Source of the DNA: Propionibacteriaceae bacterium
Lineage (GTDB): Bacteria > Actinomycetota > Actinomycetes > Propionibacteriales > Propionibacteriaceae
Direction: 5' to 3'
Length of the DNA stretch: 7,193 nt
Assembly: GCA_009781325.1 (NCBI GenBank)
Contig: WQYJ01000100.1
Span: 1-7,193 of the forward strand
Positions 1 to 5,295 of the stretch are shown one piece after another (positions within the stretch are counted from its first letter, which is position 1; every line of letters starts with the position of its first letter). A program made the position numbers and the translations under genes. The notes under the pieces are model-generated. The model was not told where the DNA came from. It did not search any database and was given only the letters and a program-made list of their open reading frames with translations.

Positions 1-886
1 GAACCTCAGAGTCCAATTGCAGCTTGGTCAGGGTGGCGACCTGCTGGGCATTCTGCTGTTCGGCCTGGGTGATGCGGGCATCCTGAGCGGCCTTGGTCAT
101 CGGACCAACAGCGTCAGCTTCGGCCTCAGCCTGGGCTGTTTCCTTCAAGAAGTCTGCTTCCTTGAGCTGAGCATCCTTGTTTGCACTGGCGATCATCACG
201 CGGGCTTCTGCCTTGGCCCTGGCTGCCTCTTGCTCGTTTTGAGCCTCAGCAACCTCGGCTGCCTTGCGTACTTGCGCTGCCTGGGGACGACCTAGGTTGG
301 TGATGTAGTCACCGGGGTCAGTGGAGATGCCGTTGATCTGGAGGGTGTCGACCCGCAGACCTGCATCCGAGAGTGCTGACGCGGCGGCATCTTGAATCTT
401 GGTGGCCAGACCTTCGCGGTCACGAAGCATTTCTTCAACAGTCATGTTGCCCACGACACCACGCAGAGCACCGGCGAGGATGGACTGGATGATGCGGGGA
501 ATCTGCTCTTCGCGCCCGAGGAAGCGCTGGGCTGCGGAGCGTACGCCGGAGGGAGTTCCGTCGATCTTCGCCAGAGCGACAGCATCAACGACGACCTTGA
601 TGTTGTCCTTGGAGACACCTTCAGGAACCTGCATGGCGATTTCGGTGGCGTCTAGGGAGAGTACGCGGCATCACTGGACGAAGGGGATGATGAAGGACCC
701 GCCGCCAATAACGACCTTGAGAGTCGCCGAACCGTCGGCAGCCTTCCCCTTGGCGCCAGTGACGATCAATGCCTCGTTAGCATCAGGAATCCTGTATCGC
801 TTCGCGATGGCAAATATTATTATGACGACCGCTACGACGGCGATGACGATAGCGAGCATGGTGATGGTTTCAGGGCTCAAGTTCAT
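1..886 (-). pseudogene. Flotillin-like SPFH-domain protein, interrupted by an in-frame TGA; C-terminus beyond window
   Basis: Flotillins are membrane-anchored scaffold proteins of membrane microdomains. Residues 9-28 form one N-terminal hydrophobic helix (AIVIAVVAVVIIIFAIA), followed by the flotillin-type segment EALIVTG and GGGSFIIPFVQ. Codon 72 (671-673) is TGA. The same frame then continues without another stop for 223 codons to the window edge, giving SPFH sequence (CRVLSLDATEIAMQVPEG, AQRFLGREEQIPRIIQSILA, GNMTVEEMLRDREGL, NLGRPQAAQVRKAAEVAEAQ) and the Ala/Glu-rich coiled coil. The start ATG (884-886) overlaps the stop of the NfeD gene as ATGA, with GGAAGGA at 894-900 as ribosome binding site, so the two are translationally coupled. 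From memory, Bacillus FloT has Gln at the interrupted position, and CGA (Arg) to TGA is a one-base change. It could be a recent pseudogene, a sequencing error, or a gene read through at low level. The family call is firm; whether it works is not known. Confidence 0.85.
671..673 (-). other. In-frame TGA at codon 72 of the flotillin frame
   Basis: The mRNA reads CCC TTC GTC CAG TGA TGC CGC GTA CTC. The residues on both sides match the flotillin family without a gap, so this is a substitution, not a frameshift. The next in-frame ATG is codon 85 (632-634). It has no Shine-Dalgarno sequence and would lose the membrane helix and the first SPFH strands. The upstream NfeD gene uses TGA as its real stop, so TGA is not generally reassigned in this genome. 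Confidence 0.9.
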
Positions 887-1404
887 TCAAGGGTCCTTCC
901 AAAGGTAGGTGTGGTGGGAACAACGCTGACGAGTTCGGGACCGAGGACTTCGGCCACGACGACGGACTCGCCTGTCGCGAGCGGAATGTTAGACGAGAAG
1001 GAGATCGTACGAGGCGATCCGAGGTACATCAACTGCACAAGACCGCGGGCGCCGGGCTGCATTCCCGCAGTCACGACACCAGCCGTACCGATCAGGCGAT
1101 CCAAGGAGATGTCTTCTTCGGCGACCTCAGCTTTTTTAAGTACACGGTAGAGCAGCACCGCCACAGCAGCGATCGCAACACCGACAAACAATCCGAGAAC
1201 AAAGGATGGGAAGAAGCTCCAGCCCTGAGAGGTACCGATGATTCCTCCGCAACCGATGCCAGTCAGCAGACCGCCAAGGGATGCGCCGGAGAAGATACCT
1301 GAGCCTGTGAAGTCAATGTGGACGGCATCAAGAATGCCATCGAAAATGAGAAAAACAAGCAGTAGGATGAAGCCTACTGCTGCAGTTACTATGAATCCGA
1401 CCAT
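883..1404 (-). CDS. NfeD/YuaF-like membrane protein with C-terminal OB-fold domain
   Basis: A 173-residue protein. Hydrophobic segments lie at about residues 3-22, 41-58 (Gly-rich) and 68-87. A soluble domain at about 102-164 follows the NfeD OB-fold pattern of short Gly-punctuated beta strands: IGTAGVVTAGMQPGARGLVQ and then ATGESVVVAEVLGPELVSVV. In Bacillus the equivalent YuaF is co-transcribed with flotillin FloT, and the gene here also sits directly before a flotillin, sharing ATGA at 883-886. I chose ATG 1402-1404 because the first membrane helix begins there and a GAAAG stretch lies just upstream. An alternative in-frame ATG at 1488 would add 28 residues without family character and run over the mutY start. 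The protein probably supports the stability or membrane placement of the flotillin assembly (family inference). Confidence 0.82.
   Translation of the reverse strand: MVGFIVTAAVGFILLLVFLIFDGILDAVHIDFTGSGIFSGASLGGLLTGIGCGGIIGTSQGWSFFPSFVLGLFVGVAIAAVAVLLYRVLKKAEVAEEDISLDRLIGTAGVVTAGMQPGARGLVQLMYLGSPRTISFSSNIPLATGESVVVAEVLGPELVSVVPTTPTFGRTLE
894..900 (-). promoter_or_regulatory. Ribosome binding site of the flotillin gene
   Basis: GGAAGGA lies inside the 3' end of the NfeD gene, 7 nt before the flotillin ATG. With the ATGA overlap it fixes the flotillin start and indicates coupled translation. Confidence 0.7.
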
Positions 1405-1433
1405 TGTTAGTCTTTCACTAGTTCCGGAATACA

Positions 1434-1442
1434 ATTGTAGCA
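1434..1442 (-). promoter_or_regulatory. Candidate extended -10 promoter of the NfeD-flotillin operon
   Basis: The minus strand reads TGCTACAAT, an extended -10 (TG-N-TACAAT), about 30 nt upstream of the chosen NfeD start. The hexamer 17 nt further up (CTCAGA) is a weak -35, which fits an extended -10 promoter. The -10 is half of the palindrome TACAATTGTA at 1430-1439, so a TACAAT hexamer also faces mutY on the plus strand, but without a recognisable -35 there. Prediction from sequence only. Confidence 0.4.
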
Positions 1443-1463
1443 GAATCCAACTGTGCTCTGAGT

Positions 1464-1468
1464 GAGGG
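1464..1468 (+). promoter_or_regulatory. Ribosome binding site of mutY
   Basis: GAGGG lies 9 nt before GTG 1478 and 18 nt before ATG 1487. The spacing favours the GTG as the mutY start. Confidence 0.6.
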
Positions 1469-1477
1469 TACTCTATC

Positions 1478-2353
1478 GTGGAACCCATGAACCCGCTTGT
1501 TAACCCGGTATTAAACTGGTATCATATGCATGCTCGGGCACTGCCGTGGCGCGGGGAGTCCCACCCTGGCGCGTGGGGGGTATTAGTCAGCGAAATCATG
1601 CTGGCACAAACTCCAGTTTCTAGAGTGCTGCCCTATTGGGAGTCCTGGATGACCAGGTGGCCTCACCCCAGAGATCTTGCGGAGGCACAGGTCTCGGATG
1701 TCCTGGTTGCCTGGGGAACCTTGGGTTATCCTCGCCGAGCGCTGCGGCTCAAGGAAGCTGCGGTCATGATCTGTGAACAGTACGCCGGTGAGGTGCCCGA
1801 TGACCAGGCACTCCTGCGTACGCTTCCAGGAATTGGAGAGTACACCGCTGCCGCTGTTGCTGCCTTCGCTTTCGGACGGCGTACAGTCGTCCTCGACACC
1901 AATGTTCGCCGCGTACTGGCGCGGGCTGATGCAGGTGAAGCCCTCCCCCTGCCGCATCTGACATCCGCCGAACGAGCCGTCGCCGACAGCATCGTACCTA
2001 TCGATCCGGCTCAGGCAGCTCTGTGGAACCAAGCCGTGATGGAACTGGGAGCCATTGTTTGCAAGGCCCGGGATTGGGATTGTGCCGCCTGCCCGATCGC
2101 AGATCTTTGCGAATGGCGTAAGGCGGACTACCCTGGGGATGTCTATGCCGGCAAGCGGCGTACCCAAGGTTGGGAGGGTACGAACAGGCAAGTGCGCGGC
2201 CAGATCATGGCGATTCTACGGGAGGCCGAGGGTGAGGCTGTTCCTATCGCTGCACTGACAACTGCACAACAGTCAGCGGCAGTACGCGCGATCAACGGGC
2301 TCGTTGCCGACGGCTTGGCCGTCCGTGAAGGGGAAGCGCTGCGCCTACCCTAG
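1478..2353 (+). CDS. mutY: A/G-specific adenine DNA glycosylase MutY
   Basis: MutY removes adenine mispaired with 8-oxoguanine or guanine during base excision repair. The 291-residue protein has the family landmarks in order: ALPWRG (21-26), SEIMLAQTPV with the catalytic Glu at 39, WGTLGYPRRALRL, the helix-hairpin-helix LPGIGEYTAAAVAAFAFG, VVLDTNVRRVLAR with the catalytic Asp, and a [4Fe-4S] ligand set CKARDWDCAACPIADLC with the canonical C-x6-C-x2-C-x5-C spacing. The usual QQT after the catalytic Glu motif is AQT here. The C-terminal ~60 residues (from about RGQIMAILREAEG) look like a small winged-helix module rather than the NUDIX-like 8-oxoG-recognition domain of the ~350-residue E. coli enzyme; short forms are usual in Actinobacteria (about 300 residues in mycobacteria). 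Translation starts at GTG 1478. The stop overlaps the convergent zinc-ribbon gene by 9 bp. Confidence 0.95.
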   Translation: MEPMNPLVNPVLNWYHMHARALPWRGESHPGAWGVLVSEIMLAQTPVSRVLPYWESWMTRWPHPRDLAEAQVSDVLVAWGTLGYPRRALRLKEAAVMICEQYAGEVPDDQALLRTLPGIGEYTAAAVAAFAFGRRTVVLDTNVRRVLARADAGEALPLPHLTSAERAVADSIVPIDPAQAALWNQAVMELGAIVCKARDWDCAACPIADLCEWRKADYPGDVYAGKRRTQGWEGTNRQVRGQIMAILREAEGEAVPIAALTTAQQSAAVRAINGLVADGLAVREGEALRLP

Positions 2354-3646
2354 ACGGAATGAGTCGAGCATTTGCTGTATCTCTGCTGCTACTTGACCGT
2401 TGTCGTTAACGGACGGGGAATAGATGATTTCGTACATCCAATTCCAATTGTCGACAAAGACCTGAGTGATGAGAGGCTGCCCGGCTGCGGCTTTATAGGA
2501 GTATTCCCAGGCATCCATCCCTGCAACACTCGTCTTTTTCAAATCAGTGACCGTTTCTATGGTCCCAGAACTTGCCATGCCGTTGCGTGTGACTTCTGCG
2601 ATTTCCTGTGTTTGTCCAGGCTCGGCATGCTCGGTGAGGTCAATGGTCATAATCATGAACCATGCAGTGTCCTTCATATAGAAGGGGTAGTCGGCACTTG
2701 GTACGATTTCCCACCCAGGTGCTGGGGTGATCACCGGTTCGCGATAAGGGTTATTTGTCTGCGTGGGTGGAGAGGTCGGTGTGTTTGTGGGATCCTTAGA
2801 AGGTTCTTCCCCCGGATCATTGGGGATGATCTCTCCGGCTTCTTTGACGATGGTCAAGGCATAGCCGTTCTGGTCATAACTGATCGCGACGGTGATTTGC
2901 ATTCCCGCATCTTTCGAGTTGCGCCCGAGAACTCCATACCCCTCCGGTCCGGAAAAATCCCTATCGGTGACGGCTAAGAAGCCATCGTTGCTGGAAAGAT
3001 AGGACGCATACTGAATCATGTCCGAACTCTGATCGGTGTTGGGCAGGCTAAAGTTAATGACCTTCGTTGTCCGACCATTGCTCGTTGAGGTGTTGATGGA
3101 GGTTGCCTCATGATCCGGACCAAGCACCAGACCCACCGATGGAATCTTGTCATTGCCGAGGATGTAATAGTCAGCCTGGGCTTCTGAGTTGAAGTTGAGC
3201 AGACCGATGACCACCACTGCGCCAATCAATAAGACAACCGCCGCGACAGGGATGAGGATCTTGACGATCAGCGGGACTCCGCGTTTCTCCTGCGCTGGTG
3301 CACCGCCGTAGCCGCCTCCAGGGCCCATGGGATAGCCCGGTGGATAGTTATTCGGCGGCGGCCCAGCCGGAGGCCCGGGGGGATATCCGCCCATAGTCGG
3401 CCCAAATGACGGTCCTGGAGGGTAGGCTCCCCCAGGCGGAGCAGCGGGCTGGCCGGGGTAGGGAACTTGTCCGTACGCAGGTTGTACGGGTTGCGCTGGT
3501 TGTGCCGGTTGTGCGGGATAGCCGGACTGTCCCACTGGTCCCCACACAGGTTGGACTGGTGCAGCTTGGATTGCCTGACCACATCTGCGGCAATAGGTTG
3601 TTTGGTCGTCATTTTCAAACCAGCAGGTTTGGCACACTTTCGCCAT
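2345..3646 (-). CDS. Zinc-ribbon, proline-rich, single-pass membrane protein with two-part ectodomain (array member 1)
   Basis: A 433-residue protein of unknown function. Residues 5-22 form a zinc ribbon (C5, C8, C19, C22). Residues ~24-120 are a Pro/Gly/Gln/Tyr-rich linker with PAQ and YPPGPP-type repeats. After KRG, a hydrophobic helix spans ~126-151, so the zinc ribbon should be cytoplasmic and the rest outside. Ectodomain part A (~157-275) begins ADYYILGNDKIPSV and contains SSNDGFLAVTDRDFSGPEG and GRNS. A Pro/Thr linker (DPTNTPTSPPTQT) leads to part B (~303-433), from YREPVITPAPGWE to EIQQMLDSFRLG. The strand pattern and the final SFR of part B recall PsbP/LpqN-like folds (weak inference). 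ATG 3646 follows GGAGG by 6 nt. Probably co-transcribed with the paralogue 88 bp upstream. The layout resembles membrane zinc-ribbon proteins such as TcaA/YvbJ, but homology is not shown. Confidence 0.85.
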   Translation of the reverse strand: MAKVCQTCWFENDDQTTYCRRCGQAIQAAPVQPVWGPVGQSGYPAQPAQPAQPVQPAYGQVPYPGQPAAPPGGAYPPGPSFGPTMGGYPPGPPAGPPPNNYPPGYPMGPGGGYGGAPAQEKRGVPLIVKILIPVAAVVLLIGAVVVIGLLNFNSEAQADYYILGNDKIPSVGLVLGPDHEATSINTSTSNGRTTKVINFSLPNTDQSSDMIQYASYLSSNDGFLAVTDRDFSGPEGYGVLGRNSKDAGMQITVAISYDQNGYALTIVKEAGEIIPNDPGEEPSKDPTNTPTSPPTQTNNPYREPVITPAPGWEIVPSADYPFYMKDTAWFMIMTIDLTEHAEPGQTQEIAEVTRNGMASSGTIETVTDLKKTSVAGMDAWEYSYKAAAGQPLITQVFVDNWNWMYEIIYSPSVNDNGQVAAEIQQMLDSFRLG

Positions 3647-3659
3647 ATGGAGCCTCCAT
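3647..3659 (-). promoter_or_regulatory. Palindrome enclosing the Shine-Dalgarno of array member 1
   Basis: The mRNA reads AUGGAGGCUCCAU immediately before the AUG. It is a perfect 13-nt inverted repeat that can fold as a 5-bp stem (AUGGA/UCCAU) with loop GGC and takes in the SD GGAGG (3653-3657). It could limit ribosome access or act as a thermosensitive element; this is inferred from sequence alone. Confidence 0.4.
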
Positions 3660-3674
3660 CATTCATTCAGTGCA
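3653..3674 (-). repeat. Conserved leader cassette, copy 1
   Basis: TGCACTGAA (3666-3674), 8 nt, then GGAGG (3653-3657), 6 nt, then the ATG of array member 1. The same elements with the same spacings precede array member 2. The 88-bp gap holding this cassette (3647-3734) shows no convincing promoter or terminator. Confidence 0.7.
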
Positions 3675-3734
3675 GGTAATCGGGGCCAGGGAAGGGTTTC
3701 GTAGGACCACTTCACTGGGAATAAAGCATGAGAG

Positions 3735-5072
3735 CTACTTGAGGCGGAAGGAGTCGACCATCTGCTGGATCTCTGCAGCATATTGGTCGTTGTTGATGCT
3801 GAGCGGAACGAAGCTCCCGATTTCGTACATCCAATTCCCGTAGTCAATGTAGATTGCTCGAGCCGTGTAGTTTTCGTTGCGGAAGGTGAACTCCCACGCA
3901 GGCAATCCCGCTACGGTGGTGGATTCAATATCAGAGACGTACTCATAATCATCATCGCCGACACGTTTCAGCCACGCAACCATGGCGTAGGTTTCTGTCT
4001 TGTCTGAAACGTCACTAGTCGTCAAGTCGGTGACATCGTATACGAACCACGCCGTGTTCTTCTCATAGACCCAGAATTCTTCCTTGTCGTTGTACTCCCA
4101 CCCCGGGGCTGGTGTGATCATTGGCTCCCGATAGGCGTTGTCCGCAGGTGCCGTGGGTTCATCGCTGGGCTCATCGGAGGGTTCCTCGGACGGATCATTG
4201 GGAATGATCTCTCCTTCTTCCTTCACGATAGTGATGACATAACCGCTGGCGTTGTATTGGACAGTGACGGTGATCTGCTTTCCTTCATCCACAGAGTTAC
4301 GACCGAGAATCCCGAAGCCTTCCGGACCGGAAAAATCCCGATCTATCAGGTTCAAGAACCCGTCGTTGGCACTGAGGTAGGTCACATACTCAATCATGTC
4401 GGCGCTCTGATCGACATCAGCCAGAGCGTACGTGAGAATCTTCGTGGTCACTCCATTGTCTGTGACAGTAGACGACGCTGTGAGTTTCCTTTCCTCGCCG
4501 AGGACAAACGGCACCGAGGGGATACGGTCGTTCCCAATGGTGTAGTAGTCAGCACTGGCTTCTGCTTGGAAAATATTCACCGCAAGGACGACAACGCCAA
4601 CAAGAATAAGGATGATCGCCAAGATAGGAACAAGAATCTTGACAATCAACGGCACACGGCGCTTCTTCTTGGCGACTGGTCCGGCACCTCCAGGGCCCAT
4701 GGGAGGGCCTGGAGGATAGCTGCCGGGAGGCGGCCCAGCCGGTGGTCCGGGGGGGTACGCCCCAGTCGGACCGGCTGGTTGTGCGGGATATGGAATTTGA
4801 CCGGGCTGTGGTTGTTGCCCTGACGCAGGTGGCTGCGATTGGCCAGGGTACGGTTGTTGCCCAGGACTTGGGGATTGCCCAGATTGGGGAGGTTGCACAG
4901 GGTACGCAGGCTGTCCAGCGGGCGGAGCCTGTTGTGGCTGGCCAGGTGTGGCCGCAGGGTTCTGCCCCATCACGGCTGGGGCTTGCTGAGTGGACATTTG
5001 CTGGCCGCATTGCATACAGAATGCATTGCCGTCTTGATTTTCGGACCCACAAGCTGTGCAGAATTTCGCCAT
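3735..5072 (-). CDS. Zinc-ribbon, proline/glutamine-rich, single-pass membrane protein with two-part ectodomain (array member 2)
   Basis: A 445-residue paralogue of the next gene downstream; function unknown. The zinc ribbon has C5, C8, C19, C22 (FCTACG and FCMQCG). Residues ~24-134 are Gln/Pro/Gly-rich with QPYPGQ-type repeats and PPGPPAGPPPGSYPPGPPMG. KKKRR precedes a hydrophobic helix at ~141-168, so by the positive-inside rule the C-terminal ~275 residues face outward. Part A (~174-290) carries ADYYTIGNDRIPSV, TKILTY, VDQSADMIEYVTYL, DFSGPEGFGILGRNS and GYVITIVKEEGEIIPND. An acidic Pro/Ser linker (EEPSDEPSDEPT) joins it to part B (~315-445), from YREPMITPAPGWE to EIQQMVDSFRLK. ATG 5072 has GGAGG 6 nt upstream. 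A promoter at 5208-5236 probably drives this gene and the one after it. Clear tandem duplication; biochemical role not known. Confidence 0.85.
   Translation of the reverse strand: MAKFCTACGSENQDGNAFCMQCGQQMSTQQAPAVMGQNPAATPGQPQQAPPAGQPAYPVQPPQSGQSPSPGQQPYPGQSQPPASGQQPQPGQIPYPAQPAGPTGAYPPGPPAGPPPGSYPPGPPMGPGGAGPVAKKKRRVPLIVKILVPILAIILILVGVVVLAVNIFQAEASADYYTIGNDRIPSVPFVLGEERKLTASSTVTDNGVTTKILTYALADVDQSADMIEYVTYLSANDGFLNLIDRDFSGPEGFGILGRNSVDEGKQITVTVQYNASGYVITIVKEEGEIIPNDPSEEPSDEPSDEPTAPADNAYREPMITPAPGWEYNDKEEFWVYEKNTAWFVYDVTDLTTSDVSDKTETYAMVAWLKRVGDDDYEYVSDIESTTVAGLPAWEFTFRNENYTARAIYIDYGNWMYEIGSFVPLSINNDQYAAEIQQMVDSFRLK
4147..4185 (-). repeat. Acidic proline/serine linker repeat in array member 2
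   Basis: This stretch encodes the (S/E)EPSDEPSDEP linker between the two ectodomain parts, with a 12-nt unit (Glu-Pro-Ser-Asp) repeated. Such units can change length by slippage. Boundaries are approximate. Confidence 0.5.
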
Positions 5073-5085
5073 GGTGCTCCTCCAT
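5071..5085 (-). promoter_or_regulatory. Short inverted repeat around the Shine-Dalgarno of array member 2
   Basis: The mRNA reads AUGG-AGGAGCA-CCAU, with the second arm running into the start codon. It is a weaker counterpart of the perfect palindrome at array member 1, and 4 bp alone would be only marginally stable. Confidence 0.3.
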
Positions 5086-5100
5086 TGTTTGTTCAGTGCA
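5079..5100 (-). repeat. Conserved leader cassette, copy 2
   Basis: TGCACTGAA (5092-5100), 8 nt, GGAGG (5079-5083), 6 nt, ATG. It matches the leader of array member 1 in order and spacing while the intervening bases differ (CAAACAAT against TGAATGAT). Confidence 0.7.
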
Positions 5101-5132
5101 CGTGATTCCCCACGAGGTACCTCACCACTGAA
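5092..5132 (-). promoter_or_regulatory. Inverted repeat (possible leader hairpin) upstream of array member 2
   Basis: The mRNA has TTCAGTG (5126-5132) pairing with CACTGAA (5092-5098). An inner GTGA/TCAC pairing (5122-5125 with 5102-5105) is separated from it by a 3-nt bulge. The 16-nt apical loop shares bases with a second palindrome, GAGGTACCTC (5114-5123), so two folds are possible. It lies within the predicted 5' leader, just before the ribosome binding site. The 3' arm is part of the conserved cassette. Not a terminator: there is no U tract. Confidence 0.4.
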
Positions 5133-5207
5133 GATCGGGCACGGCGACGCAAATCAAAACTACCCATGTCGGAGGATCTAGGTAGAACAGACAACATCGT
5201 CAGAACA

Positions 5208-5236
5208 ATTATCCCAGAAATCTCACCCAGTGTCAT
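5208..5236 (-). promoter_or_regulatory. Sigma-A-type promoter for array members 2 and 1
   Basis: The minus strand has ATGACA (5231-5236), a 17-bp spacer and GATAAT (5208-5213). Each hexamer matches consensus at 5 of 6 positions with ideal spacing. Transcription would start near 5201, giving a leader of about 130 nt before the ATG at 5072. It sits in the 223-bp gap (5073-5295) after array member 3, and no convincing terminator was found there, so read-through from upstream is also possible. Confidence 0.6.
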
Positions 5237-5295
5237 CGCGATTGCATGGATCTCTGGTGAGTTTATGTGGCTTATTACACCAAGGGCAGCAGGCT

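Noticed and set aside
671..673. TGA as selenocysteine or a reassigned sense codon
   Set aside because: Flotillins are not selenoproteins, Bacillus FloT has Gln at this position, no SECIS-like hairpin is evident after it, and the adjacent NfeD gene ends with TGA.
1405..1488. Longer N-terminus for the NfeD-like protein (ATG at 1488)
   Set aside because: The extra 28 residues precede the first membrane helix without family character and would overlap the mutY start and both proposed promoter elements.
1583..2191. 202-codon minus-strand open frame opposite mutY
   Set aside because: It lies wholly antisense to a well-supported MutY and shows no family motif; codon bias of mutY explains the open frame.
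2372..2977. 201-codon plus-strand open frame opposite array member 1
   Set aside because: It mirrors the coding strand of a clear paralogue, with no recognisable domain and no ribosome binding site seen.
4549..5085. 178-codon frame starting at the ATG within ATGGAGG before array member 2
   Set aside because: Its start is the ribosome binding region of the real gene, and the product is low-complexity out-of-frame translation of the Pro/Gln-rich part.
5222..5261. CTCACC...GGTGAG inverted repeat as a terminator for array member 3
   Set aside because: A 6-bp stem with a 28-nt loop and no U tract, overlapping the predicted -35; more likely chance.
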